From the NCBI GenBank assembly GCA_001949185.1, contig BDGG01000002.1:7530772-7594771 (forward strand): a DNA stretch of 64,000 nt, written 5' to 3'. The stretch's first letter is position 1, and the number at the start of each line of letters is the position of its first letter. This DNA is from Ramazzottius varieornatus (taxonomy: Eukaryota; Tardigrada; Eutardigrada; Parachela; Ramazzottiidae). Positions 35,726-46,800 of the stretch are shown piece by piece. The notes under the pieces were generated by a model. The model did not search any database, was not told where the DNA came from, and worked only from the letters and a program-made list of their open reading frames with translations. Made by a program: the position numbers and the translations under genes.

Positions 35726-36024
35726 GGCTCATTTCTCTAATTGATTTTTCGAATGCGGGATGGAAAGTGTCTCATGGGGGATTCTTCTTGTTTCATTAGG
35801 AATGGGGCATGAATACCGATCTGTTGAAGGTCTTCGATTTGCTTCTGGAAAAGACGGCCGAGAACTACGCACAGTCAACGTGAAGATTCGGAGAATTCAA
35901 GAGATCCGCAATTAAAAAACGTTGAATCTCATGTTGAAAAGCCAAGACTGACAATCAAATAGTCAATCAAGCGATAGACGCTACAGCCGTGGCTAACTTT
36001 ACAAACTCGGTACGGGGCGGCTAA

Positions 36025-36300
36025 GGCTGTGTTTCGTAAGTCAAAAATCCTAGTTGACTACCAGCTTTTTCACACGTGACTGCAAACATCACGAACGGGG
36101 TAGGTGCTGGGTTAACGGTTAACTAGCATAAAAAGGCTAGCTAACGCTTAACCCAATTCAATCAAGCACGCATAAATCACAGAGCAATTTGATTGTCCAA
36201 GCTCGTCTTTTTCAAGCATCTTTCTAATGTTCGTCCTTAGCCCTGACGTCAGCAATCACGTGTCGGGTTATCAACTAGGGTTGACTTACGAAACGCAGCC
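36025..36300. mobile_element. PIF/Harbinger-type MITE with TAA duplication
   Basis: The terminal inverted repeats GGCTGTGTTTCGTAAGTCAA and GGCTGCGTTTCGTAAGTCAA (the second on the opposite strand) bound 276 bp. TAA flanks both ends, the 3-bp target of PIF/Harbinger elements. Inside is a second palindrome, GGGTTAACGGTTAACTAGC against GCTAGCTAACGCTTAACCC. There is no coding sequence. It lies just downstream of the DUF2828 pseudogene. Confidence 0.8.
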
Positions 36301-36979
36301 TAAGTTTACGACCTTTACCTCGTATGTCACTGGATGTGAAATATCACACATTCCAGTTTGGTTTCTGTTCTTTCATTCCTCTTATGTTACGTATCTGAAG
36401 TTCTCGCTCCTTCGGTGCACTTCCGGGATCCTGTGCCACGACTCTTACCCTTCTGTACTGTTTAGATCTATTTCTGTTGTCTTTTACCAGATTTGCAGTC
36501 CATAACTTCGTTTCTCGTTCGCAACCTGAAATTACTTTAGACAGAAATGAATGTTTGAAATGATCGAAATGCAGTTCGTTCTTTTCGTTTTGCTCGGAAG
36601 AAGAAGCCAGTTCCTTATGCCCTGGCTTCTGGTCTTGCGCACCGAATGCACTTGGTCGATCGCGCCGTCAATGAATCAGAGTTCAGAATGATATCATTTA
36701 GACGCGTAACGCGCCGCGAGACTCTTGAATGAGCTCATGCACAACTATGATGTCATATCAGCTCGATTAAAATATCGATAAGTAAACAGTGGTATTTCTC
36801 GTATAAAGCCCAGCTATCATCGGATTTGTTTTCGATACAGATCATCCACTCATAACCGGCGTCGGAGTTTTTGCGCGTCTTCGGGGCATTTCTTTATACT
36901 AACCCGTTTCATTCTAATTTTCTTACTTGTTATACAGGTTTTCCAAAGGCAGCTAGTGCTCAACAAATCCGATCTCTTC
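36301..36979. other. intergenic stretch upstream of the LENG9-like gene
   Basis: No gene seen. A TTGTTATACAG acceptor-like site near 36938 suggests that an untranslated first exon of the LENG9-like gene lies in this stretch. Confidence 0.4.
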
Positions 36980-38691
36980 ATGGCGTCACTGATAGAGGAA
37001 GAAGTCGCGCGACTGAAGTTGGAACTGCCGGGATCCTGTAAAGTTATCCGGAATCAAGGAAGCTACCGGTACATCGTCAATCTGAAAATCGGAAGCACTA
37101 ACTCGCTACGAGTGCGGTTCGCGATACCTGGTAAGACTGAAAGAATGAGAATGGTTACTTCGAATAGTGAAGACCTAAGTACGATATCTAAGCCGCGCAT
37201 GACGTCATAAGCCTGTTATGTAGGTCGAGACTCGATCGTGCCATTTTTTCAGGTTCTTAGACTGAACCGAAATCCATCACTTTCCTTCTTTTAGATGCTT
37301 ACCCGAACACAGCTCCGGACATAACCGTCAGGAATGAGTTCGAAACCTCGACGGAAAACGTAGAAGCAGTCTCCAGTCTTGAAGAAGAACTCATCACATC
37401 CGCTAAGAAGCTATTAGGGTCACCAATGCTGGTTCAGCTGGCCAATCAGGTGTCTTCCTGGCTGGAGAAGGATCCTAGGACCTTCTTTCCTAATTCGATT
37501 GTCGAAGAAAAATCGAGTCAGTTGGAGACACCTACAACGTCTCGCGTGAAGGTTAACCCTTCAAGTGACAGCGAAGAAGACTCTAAACTTCCACCTTTGA
37601 GAACCGCAGCAGACGTGGTCTCCCGAATTCTTTGGGACAAGCAGCTTGATCCATCTTGTGTGATAGTAGGATACTTGGATCGTTTTGCCGGAGTGATTGA
37701 GGGAAAGTTTCAGGACTTCTGCTGGGATCAACCCATCTCGGCTGTCGATAATGATACTCTGGCCATTCCGCGTCACCGGATCCAGTACTTCAAGTACGGA
37801 GACGTCAAGATGTGGGACAAGACTGAACGGTTGGACTTGGTCTTTGGTTCTACCGGAAGTGAAGTTCGCTTACATAACCTTGTGAGAGAGACGGGAGACT
37901 CGCACACGTCACAAGCTAAAGACGAAGGTACGTTAGACCGAAGAACCCGGAAGAACCTATATTACAATATTCAAATAAGTCAATTATGTTTTACAGAGCG
38001 TGATCGATGGGCGATCGATGGCGAAGACCTGGATATCGATTACAACACCATCATGGAAGGTATGAAAGAATACAAGAATGTCAACCGGCCAAATTTCTTC
38101 CTCGGTGTCCGGATAACCGAGAAAGATATCCGAGCGAAAGCGGAAAGTATCACCGAGAAAATCATCACCTTGGATTCTCGCCTGAATGCTTGTGCTCTTT
38201 CCTCTGCCTGCTTCCACATTACCCTAGCCACCCTTCGACTTGACGGGGAACCTCAAATCCGTAATGCCATCCACTTGCTGAAGAACCTCCAACCGGCACT
38301 GAAAGAACATTTTTCCGAACCTATCGTCCTCACGATAGACAAGCTTGACCACTTTTACGGGAACGTGCTGTACGCCAAGGTGGAACACAACCCGAAACTG
38401 ACGCGCTTCGCTGAGTTTATACGAGGAAGTATCCTTTCTGGAGGTCTTCGCATCGTCGATGTTCACTGCTTCTCTCCGCACATGACCATCATGAAGATCA
38501 ACCGGCCCACACAACGCCAGTACGGACTTCCAAGAACCATTGACAGCTACTTATACCAACCTTTCAAGAACGAGTACTTCGGAAAACAGATTGTGTCCGA
38601 CTTGTTTCTTTGTCCAATCGCCGCGGATCGACAAGACGATGGCTTTTACCAAACTGTGTTGGAAATGAGTTTGGAATCTTTCGCAGGTTGA
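36980..38691 (+). CDS. LENG9: LENG9-like RWD / MJ1316 / 2H-phosphodiesterase protein
   Basis: Three exons (36980-37130, 37295-37927, 37997-38691) give 492 residues. The N-terminus (to about 80) looks like an RWD domain, ending in VRFAIP then DAYPNTAPDITV. Residues about 155-235 form an MJ1316 (DUF504) RNA-cyclic-group-end-recognition domain: RILWDKQLDPS, VGYLDRF, IPRHRIQYFK and RLDLVFGS. The C-terminal part is an AKAP7/LigT-like 2H fold with HITLATL near 335 and SPHMTIMKI near 425 as the paired catalytic motifs. MJ1316 plus 2H is the architecture of vertebrate LENG9, but its CCCH zinc finger is not seen here. A role in processing 2',3'-cyclic phosphate RNA ends is inferred from the domains. 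An AATAAA near 38803 lies between this gene and the convergent GT31 gene. Confidence 0.85.
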
Positions 38692-38862
38692 TTTTTCTAC
38701 CAGTTTTTGCTAATTTGTTATAGACGAAAGGAATTTTTTTTTCATAGAAGTCTTTCTTTCTATATCACCGCACAAGGATAAGATTATAGACAGACCAACT
38801 TGAATAAATTATCTTCTTCATGAGAATTCAGAGAGGGTCATCAAACAAAAGAATACTAAAAA

Positions 38863-40233
38863 CTAGGATACTGCAATGAGTCTTTGGTAAGTGCTAATCA
38901 TAAATTCCGGTTGATGAAAGCCATGAGCGGCGATCATCTTATCCCGGTACAGTTCCGCATTCCCTTCGAAAGGGACATAATCAAACCAAATCGCATCACT
39001 TCTATCCTGACTAGAGATCTGCAGCATGTGAGCAATGATCGAGAGATAGATATCGTCAAAACGAAACAGCGGAACAAAGTGCGAGGCGTAAAAGAACTTT
39101 TCCGCGGTATCTTTGGAGAGCAATACAGCAGCCGCCGTAATGTAGGGGGGATACCACGAGAACGGGTACTCATCAGTGGAAATGTACCATTTCGACCACC
39201 TCCATCTTTGAGGCTTCGAACCAGGAAACTGATGGCCCAAGTAGACATCGTTCGGGACAGACTGCAAGTCTCGCTCAGCGCGGATCCCATCGAGGAGCTT
39301 TTCCATGTTCTTCATGTTTAGCAGCATATCGTCGTCGCTGAAAAAGACAAAGCCATTACGGGCATCGAGTATCGGACACTTATCAAGGAGGTAATGTAGT
39401 CCAGCGATGGTTTTGGCTGTGTTGTTGAAATAAGTATCGAGGAACTGCAATTGGATGAGGTCGCCATGCGTGGCTTGTTCTTCCATGAGATCCGCTTGAT
39501 ATTGGTACGTAAAACCCGTGGTAGGACCTACGCCCACATCAGCACCACCCGTACCGGAAGTGTGCGTTCCGCCTACGCCTACGACGAATAATACTTGGTA
39601 AAGTGACTCTTTGCCATTCTTCGCCATAGTATGTGCTGAAGCAGCAGCCCATGTCTTCCTAATGGCTTCCCTTCGTGCGGAATGTGTGACGGCAGACTTC
39701 ACGAGGATGACCAGACCAACGCTTTTGGATGAGTGGAAGAGTGTGCAAGCAGTAGGAGCAGGCATATCAGCGACGGGAGTTGTGATGAACTGGAGATACT
39801 TGATGTGCTGACGAAGGACGGGAATCTGTCCGACCATCGACATCATTCCCTGGGCGAAAGCTGGTCGTTCACTGAAGTCGTTCTCTTTCTCCAGCTTCCA
39901 GAAAGCCGAGTTCAACTTCCATTCTTCTAACGAGGAAGTGAGGCTAGCGGAGAACTCGACGTAGTCGATGCGACGGCCATCGGATGTCCGCTGGTGGTCT
40001 TGGTAGAATCCGTTGTCGAAGACGCGCGGCGGCCATGTGAAGTCGTTGTCGAACGATTTCTCGAAGAAGATGAAGTCGTAAATACCCACGTAGTTGGCCG
40101 CGAAGCCGAGGAAGATTACTAGGACCAGTACGAAATAGAAGTCACAGACGAAGAAGGGGTTCTTCCGGGAGAGCCACCGACGCACAGGGGTCATCTGGGA
40201 GACGAGCTGGAGAAAGCTCATGGTGTCCGACAC
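38863..40233 (-). CDS. GT31 beta-1,3-glycosyltransferase, type II membrane protein
   Basis: A single intronless frame of 456 residues. One membrane span at about 29-50 (FYFVLVLVIFLGFAA) after a basic cytoplasmic tail gives the Golgi type II topology. GT31 motifs are present: VGLVILVKSAV, ARREAIRKTWA (compare RxxIRxTW), FVFFSDDDML near 300 (the DxD metal/nucleotide-sugar site), KWYISTDEYPFSWYPPYI and RFDDIYLSIIAH (compare EDVyvG). The family transfers Gal or GlcNAc in beta-1,3 linkage to glycans; acceptor and donor cannot be told from sequence. The ATG at 40233 is used; one four codons downstream is equally possible. Intronless coding beside intron-rich neighbours may mean retroposition, though intronless GT31 genes are common. 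Confidence 0.88.
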   Translation of the reverse strand: MSDTMSFLQLVSQMTPVRRWLSRKNPFFVCDFYFVLVLVIFLGFAANYVGIYDFIFFEKSFDNDFTWPPRVFDNGFYQDHQRTSDGRRIDYVEFSASLTSSLEEWKLNSAFWKLEKENDFSERPAFAQGMMSMVGQIPVLRQHIKYLQFITTPVADMPAPTACTLFHSSKSVGLVILVKSAVTHSARREAIRKTWAAASAHTMAKNGKESLYQVLFVVGVGGTHTSGTGGADVGVGPTTGFTYQYQADLMEEQATHGDLIQLQFLDTYFNNTAKTIAGLHYLLDKCPILDARNGFVFFSDDDMLLNMKNMEKLLDGIRAERDLQSVPNDVYLGHQFPGSKPQRWRWSKWYISTDEYPFSWYPPYITAAAVLLSKDTAEKFFYASHFVPLFRFDDIYLSIIAHMLQISSQDRSDAIWFDYVPFEGNAELYRDKMIAAHGFHQPEFMISTYQRLIAVS

Positions 40234-40893
40234 CTAAATAGAACATGGCATCTCGATACGAATCAGTCATAATCGAGTGCGAGGTGCTGGCAACTTACAG
40301 AAAGGCAGAATGTCGGATCACTAAACGTCCTTTCCCCATATAAGAGGACACATCCACCGGAAGTGGTCGTCTTCCTGTGTCGCCATCGTGGTATATGGCC
40401 TCAAGGCTCGCGTCACAGCTGCCCGAGTATTGAGTACGTCGATCTCATGAGCACTCGACGGGATACACGCGATGAACGAGAAGTGACATGGTCCGAATCT
40501 GGGAGCGAGTCAGCCAGGACAACGTGAATAGAAAATCAGAAATTAGGTGAATGAAAAACTGTGATAGTGATACAAAGGTAAACAGCTAATCAATTAAGCT
40601 GCTCAAATCAATCACTCAGCAAATTTATTCAAGTCCAAAACTTTCGGGATTTGGAACTTCTATCTTCGACTGGGAACTTGCAGTTTCTGTGTCTCTTCCC
40701 TCTGGTGGTTCGTTTGTCTTCTACAACTATGAAGAGGCGTGGGTTCCCTAGATAAAAGTGCTAGTAGCGCTGTGATTCCTCTCCTTCACATGAGAAGTGC
40801 GACAGAGCTTGTGCTGTAACAACGTTGACGGACCGGAAGCAGGACATCACGGTGGTACAGACACTGAACGCATCCAACGGAACTTCCAGAAGA
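40234..40893. other. intergenic region between GT31 and NBAS
   Basis: Divergent promoter region for the GT31 gene (minus) and NBAS (plus). CCGGAAGT near 40360 and CCGGAAGC near 40837 resemble ETS-type sites; no TATA box seen. Confidence 0.45.
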
Positions 40894-43800
40894 ATGACAG
40901 GCCACAGCAACAATCTCCAGAACGGAGTGCTGTACGAGGTTCTCGTCTCTGCGGAATGGAATGTCACGAAGTCTGCGACTGGTGAGAAGGTAATCGAGTC
41001 GCATCATAATTGCCTGTAGTTAGTATGTGCAGCTCTAATGCACGAGCGATACTTTGCAACCGGAAGTGACATCGTTTGCAGGTAAATACGGACAAGCCCC
41101 AACCCGCTCATGTTCCTGCATACATTCACTGGATGGAGAGGATTTTCTGTACGTAAATTATGCGGTAACGTAATGATTTGTGATGCGGAACTAATTTACC
41201 CTTCGTTTTTACAATCCAGATCCGTTCTTGTGGCTGTTCGCCTGGCTATCTTGGACCGTGTCCGAATACATAGCCACATTCAGTATCCCCGATGCGCTGA
41301 TAAAGCTGAAGAGGTCCGAAATACCATGGAAGCTTGCTGCCGTCAGGTAAGGAGTCCGATAGAGTCCTAAGATTAATCATACCTTGTTCAAAAGTGTCGG
41401 GTGGGTCCCAGAGCGGATAATGGGAAAGGACTTCCGGGTGGCGATATACTTGCGGCAGTATTGACCAACAGTACTTTGGAACTTCGGAGTTCTTCAGACG
41501 ACTTTGAGACATCTTCCCAGTCTTTCGCTGGTTCGTTGAATTCTCTGTTCTCACACACCTTGACGAACTTGTCAAGGTGGAAGTGAGTTTGTGATGTACC
41601 GGTTGTTTCGTTGACAGTCAAGTCTGACGCGTTCCCCTCTTTTCGCAACGCCGTGTGGAGCAAGGATGGGAAATTCGTCGCGGTTAGCTCGTCGGATGGG
41701 ACTTTGTCTGTGGACGACTGTACGAACGCGGAACCTCAAACACTTACAACAAAACCGTCTGTGCGTAACCTGCGGCGCCTCCAATTGCAGTTTGCAATCG
41801 CAATAAAAAAGTGATCTGCATTTCGTAGGCTGATATCGCATCGGGTTTACTTCGACAACGGCTAATTTCCACTATGTTTTGGTCTGACAGACTAGGCAGG
41901 TAAATGACAGGACAAGGAGAATTCACGCCTTTTTCTCTTGTTCAGTTAACTCAGAAATTAGTACTAAGCCAGCCCTTACAGAGTGGAACTTATCGCCTGT
42001 TGTACTTCGGGTCTTCTCACTTCCTTTTTGAAAAGGTAATGACAGACAACAAAATGACATGAAGCGCCGTTCTCACTCATCACTGGCGTACTAGGGTTAC
42101 TTTACTCTTGGCAGGCCCGACGGACAGCACAGTGAAGGATGGTCCGTAAACTGCAGGAGCCACCTGCCGAAGTGCTACAAGGGGACCTTATCCGCAATTC
42201 ATGCACGTCGTCAAGACCTCGTTGTGATTGCGTCTGCAGTAATAAGCACGGTCGACGAGGACATTAGGTCCTTCTGGGATGCCGGCTTGTCACTTTGGAG
42301 ATTTATGGATGAAGCGCCATATTTGGTCCTCGTTTCGGACGCGACAAGTGACGAAGTGACTTTGCAGTCCTCATTAAACCTCGCTCAAAATTTGCTGGTC
42401 GTTATTCCCTGGTGTGTTCTTGTAGGCTCTGCAGGTTTCTCAGACATACAGGAAGTTAGCCAAAGCCTGTGATGGAGCTTGGAAGATGTCACTCAGTCCA
42501 TCCGAGACTTGTCTGCTAACCCTCTTCCTGTCAGGCTCGGTTGCCGTCTGGTCTTTCCCTTCCTTACGTCTTCGCAAGTTCTACAACGTGGAGACTATGC
42601 CGAGATATGAGGGTGAAGTCTCTAGTGCACCGGCCAGTTCCACGTTGGACAGCACCTTTGAACTCGATGCTCACTTCCCTCTGGACGCTCAGTGGTGGTC
42701 GGACACCGTCATCGTCCTTTGTCAAGCTGGTGGCATCATATCGCTGCTTGATGTGACGGAAAGGGTCTTGACGAATGCAGCACATGGGTCTTTCGAACAA
42801 TTCAGCCCGGGATGTACTATCTCGCAGAACCTTGGTGACCGCTTCTTCATTCTTGAGGCAAGTACAGTGTTGAAAATGCATCCCTTCCGGTGCAAATTTT
42901 TTGACTGGTTTGTTGGTTCACAAGTGGAATACATGTGCTGTAGTCTTGTAGACACACTGTAAGTCAAAAATTTACACGGCTTTCAACACTGTACACTCCT
43001 GAAAGAACCTGGAAGCGTGATTACCACCAAGTGTTTACGTATTTCAGGAGAATTCTACAGGTGCTGACGCTTCGTTGCACAACACGTCGTCGATCAACGA
43101 TGAAGAAGACATAGTTTCTGCCGTGCGCCAAACTCTGCGCAGCATCAGCAGCGAGGATATTGCGGAAGGCTCCGAGTTCGACAAACGAAGGAATGCGTCC
43201 TTCAAGTTGCATTGTTTCAAAGCTGCGTCGCCTCTGGAGATGTTCAACAGGAAGCTTCAACATGAAGAATATGGTAAGTTCGGAAAGCTTCTATGTCGAC
43301 TACGATCTGTTTATATTCCATTTCTAGGTGAGGCTCTTCTCATTGCTCAAAGGTTCAACCTGGACGCCGACGTGGTGTACCAACGCCGCTGGATGACGAA
43401 TAGAATCACGAAAGATACCATAGCCGAGTTCCTCATGAAAGTCAAGGACGTTTCGTGGGTTCTTCGCGAGTGCCTTGAAAGAGTTCCCGATAGTCCTGAT
43501 GTCGTTCGGCAACTTCTCCACCTGGGGTTGAGCCTTACCGACCTGGGAAAGATTGCTCAGTCGAATCCTGAATGCTACAAGGACGGAAAAAGATCGAACG
43601 ACTACTTACCCGGAAGTGTCGACGTAACCAAGTAAGCCATTATGAAGCCAGTGTGGTTTCTTCCAAGGTGAACCTTGATCACATGAAGAATAGTTGCGTC
43701 CATTAGGAATAAGTTGTATTGTGGGATGAGTGTGGACCTTTTCCTCGTAGACTGACGTCAGAGCAACTTGCCTTGATTGGGCATCGGCGTCAGCTTTTAC

Positions 43801-46800
43801 GCTTCAGTCGTTTCCTGACGACTTACGAAGAAATGTTGGGCGGTGGCGAGAAGGCGTCGCGATACTTTCTTGCCGCAGAGTATGGCGAACTCCGACGGAT
43901 GACACCACTGCACGTCGCAGTTTACTTTGCAGAGAACTGTAAAGCCCGTGAGCTTCACACTTTCCGGTACTCCAACCACGATGAGCTGTGGCCGCACTGG
44001 CTCGACATTCTCAGCCACTTTCCGGAAACATTTCCACCGGGAGAATACCAGTTCCTTATCCCTTCTGTCTGGTAAGTACGACACCAGAAATTGGAAAGAC
44101 CCAAGAAAACAACTGAAAACTGAATTCCTTTCCGATCTTTGTATCAAGGGAGCTCCCGAAAGAAACTCAACCAGATCGTCTTCCTAAGTGGCGTATGTTT
44201 GCAACGACAACAGCTGGAAGCCTGCGCTACTTCGGGAAAGCGATCTCGTCCAGTCTGTTTGACCAGCTTTGATGGTTACACTCTTGATCCACTTTTGCCG
44301 TTGTATCAATAAGTACGTCTTACTTTCTTTTTCTATAGGAACGATAGCATTGTGGAAGTTCAAAGTGGGTCGGAGGAACCACGAGACTGGTCTGAAATCG
44401 AACCTTTTGCTTCCACCCTGGATATTGAAAGCAAGTCACGGCTTGAAGCAGACGCTCGCTTGGTTGAGAAGATGCAATATAGAATGACGCCGACAGTGGA
44501 AGGGCTGACAGACTGGTTCAGTGTCCGTGTGCGCGAGATTGAATCTCGGACCGGCAACATTGTTGATGCTCAGGAATTACTGCAGATAGCTTCCGCAAAA
44601 GGCGTTTTCGGGTTGGACAAGCTCTTTGACGACCTGGATACTTTGGCTTCTCTCGTGTACTACTGTGGCCAGATTGAACTAACATTGGAGGAGATGCAGG
44701 GACTTTCGCCAGGACAGATCCTTCGCTTACTCGAACAACCGGCAAGAGGCTGATAGCTGAGATTAAACTTTCAGCCAGCTTTAGGGAATTAATTATCTGT
44801 CAAGCTGATCTTTCTGCGATTTATCTGACAAGGCCGTGCTCGGCACGAACTTGACTGGCATTAGTAAAGAAAAATTGCAGAATATCGGAGCGTGACTTGG
44901 GTCAAAATATTTCGTCACGGCGAATTTCTGTCGAATTTTTGGTTTTTGACATAGTATTTTGTTTTAGAGAAAGCCGGAAGTTTTCTCAACGGCAGTTCGG
45001 CAGCACATCGTTCCGTTCTTGATACGCTGCGAGAAGCGACAGGTTGGCAGCAGACAAGCTCTGATGCGAGAGTTCCTGCTGGAAACCGCTGCAGACCCTC
45101 AGCTGGGTCTGGACAAGTGCCTCAAAGTATTCCAGCAGTCCATGCCAGGAGTGAGTATATCTGTATACCTCTGTAAAAAATAATTTAAACGTTGTATCGA
45201 GCAAGTTTGATTTTGCAGATGGCCGAGCCTGCAATTGACAGTGTGGAAGGAACTGTCAGGCTGGCGTTAGAGTGTATCTCGGTTACATCGAGAGTGGACC
45301 AGTTAGAGCAAATGAAGGCTATTCTGGATTCGCTGCCGTCTTCTTCTGAGCTCCAGTCTGCTTTGGACAAGGAACTCGCCACTGAAGTGGAAAATGTAAC
45401 AGAACTTGTTAGGTAAGGCCCGTGTAACTTTCGATTTCCAATGGGAACTCCGTAAGAAACTCAGCGAAGCCGCTTTCCCCAAGTGGCGCAGAGTTTCAAT
45501 GTTTTTGGACGAGGAGGTGCGCCACTCGGGCAAAGTTTGATGGTCCCTATCCTAAATACAGGGTCATACAGTATAATACGTGGCATAAAAATGTGAGTTA
45601 GTTTGTCTCTGCTCCAGAACGATCGAGTTCGCCGAACAGTATGGCTCACAGCTCTCAATCAAGAGTCTGCAGGAAATTCAAGAAGAGAGTCACCGCTCAC
45701 TGGACTTTGTAAAGCATATCCTGACTCGAGCAGTACAGAAGCCGGCTGGGTTCTCCGAGCTCGACTGGAAAGACATCTACACTAGCTATATGAAAGCCTG
45801 CCAGAAAGTCTTTCCAGCTCATATCAACCCCGACCAGGCACTGGAAGTAAGTGAAACGTGGTCCTCGTAGTACACTTTCTGTGTGACCGGAAGTGAGGTT
45901 GCACAGTTTATCCCATGTGCGCTGATGTGAATGCAGCATCTGCATTCACTGCTCAGCTTCATAGTGCCTTAACTTTTCCATCTTCCAGCTCTTCGTGAGG
46001 GCTCTACTGATGTCCGCCAAGCCCGACTACGTTCAGCTTTCCACAAAGTTCCTACCTCTCCCAGTGGCAGCACCCGCCTTTTCTCCTCGCCCAACGCACG
46101 CCGAAGTCTGGAAAGTTTCCAAGCGTCTTTCTAAAGAGACCAGCGCCCATCTTCTCCTCACGGCTGGCCGGGAGTATTTCGTCGGGGCCGACGATTTCAG
46201 AGATGCGAAGATCCAGCTCGCCAAGCGCTGCTTCGACCTGGCTACCGACTTGACACCAGACGCCAAGAAAGAAGCTCAACTGATCGACGCTCTGGCCTTC
46301 CTTGACGGATGCGGCCTCACCGTTGCGCCTTTGGAACTTCTAACTTCCAAGGACCGGTTCGTCTTTATCAAGAGAGCGCTGGATACTCGAGGCGACTTGT
46401 ACAAAGACCAAGTGAGGCAAGTATCCAGTAACGTCCAAGCACATGCATACTTGTCATACTTGCATACCAGCATGGACGATAGTTGAGTAACGGTATGCAG
46501 ATGGATGAAACTTCTGCTGTATTAACGATGGAGGTATTTGTTCCAGGTTGAAAGAGCTGGCCGCACTACTCGACATCGACGACAGTATCCAGAAGATCGT
46601 TGAAGCAGTAGCGGAGAAGGCATTTGAGAAGAAAGACTTGGCTTTTGCTCGAGGCCTCTGCCAGAAGTTCATGGCAGAGAACCGAGCTTCCGCCTGGGAG
46701 TTGTGTGTCAAGTTGGCCTCTGCCGAAGGCTTTGAGGATGCCGATTTCCGGCAAAGGCTTTTACTTTTCGCCACCGTCAACTGCCCCCCAAATCAGCTAA

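Larger units (their letters stand above)
33747..35883 (+). pseudogene. DUF2828 (vWA-like) gene with three in-frame TAG codons
   Basis: Blocks match DUF2828 in order. Exon 1 (33747-34106) has GNRTLTENAAG, NLREIRGGKGEK. Exon 2 (about 34307-34731) has ISELAVRCAHIPNLK, FVISLCAKWDP, KKSEYRKKLSKLR and CLGKFDEI. Exon 3 (35012-35185) has AGKETIKAWGTQPHELIKP. Exon 4 (35297-35544) has AVCDVSASMSG (a vWA/MIDAS-like DxSxS) and ELTEEPFRNQLITFS. Exon 5 (35800-35883) has EWGMNTDLLKVFDLLL. Exon 2 contains three in-frame TAG codons (34443, 34536, 34620) in otherwise conserved sequence. Exon 3 needs a one-base frame change near 35075. The C-terminal half of the vWA domain is missing. DUF2828 proteins are known mainly from plants, protists and large viruses; function is unknown. 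I read it as a recent pseudogene. Confidence 0.7.
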
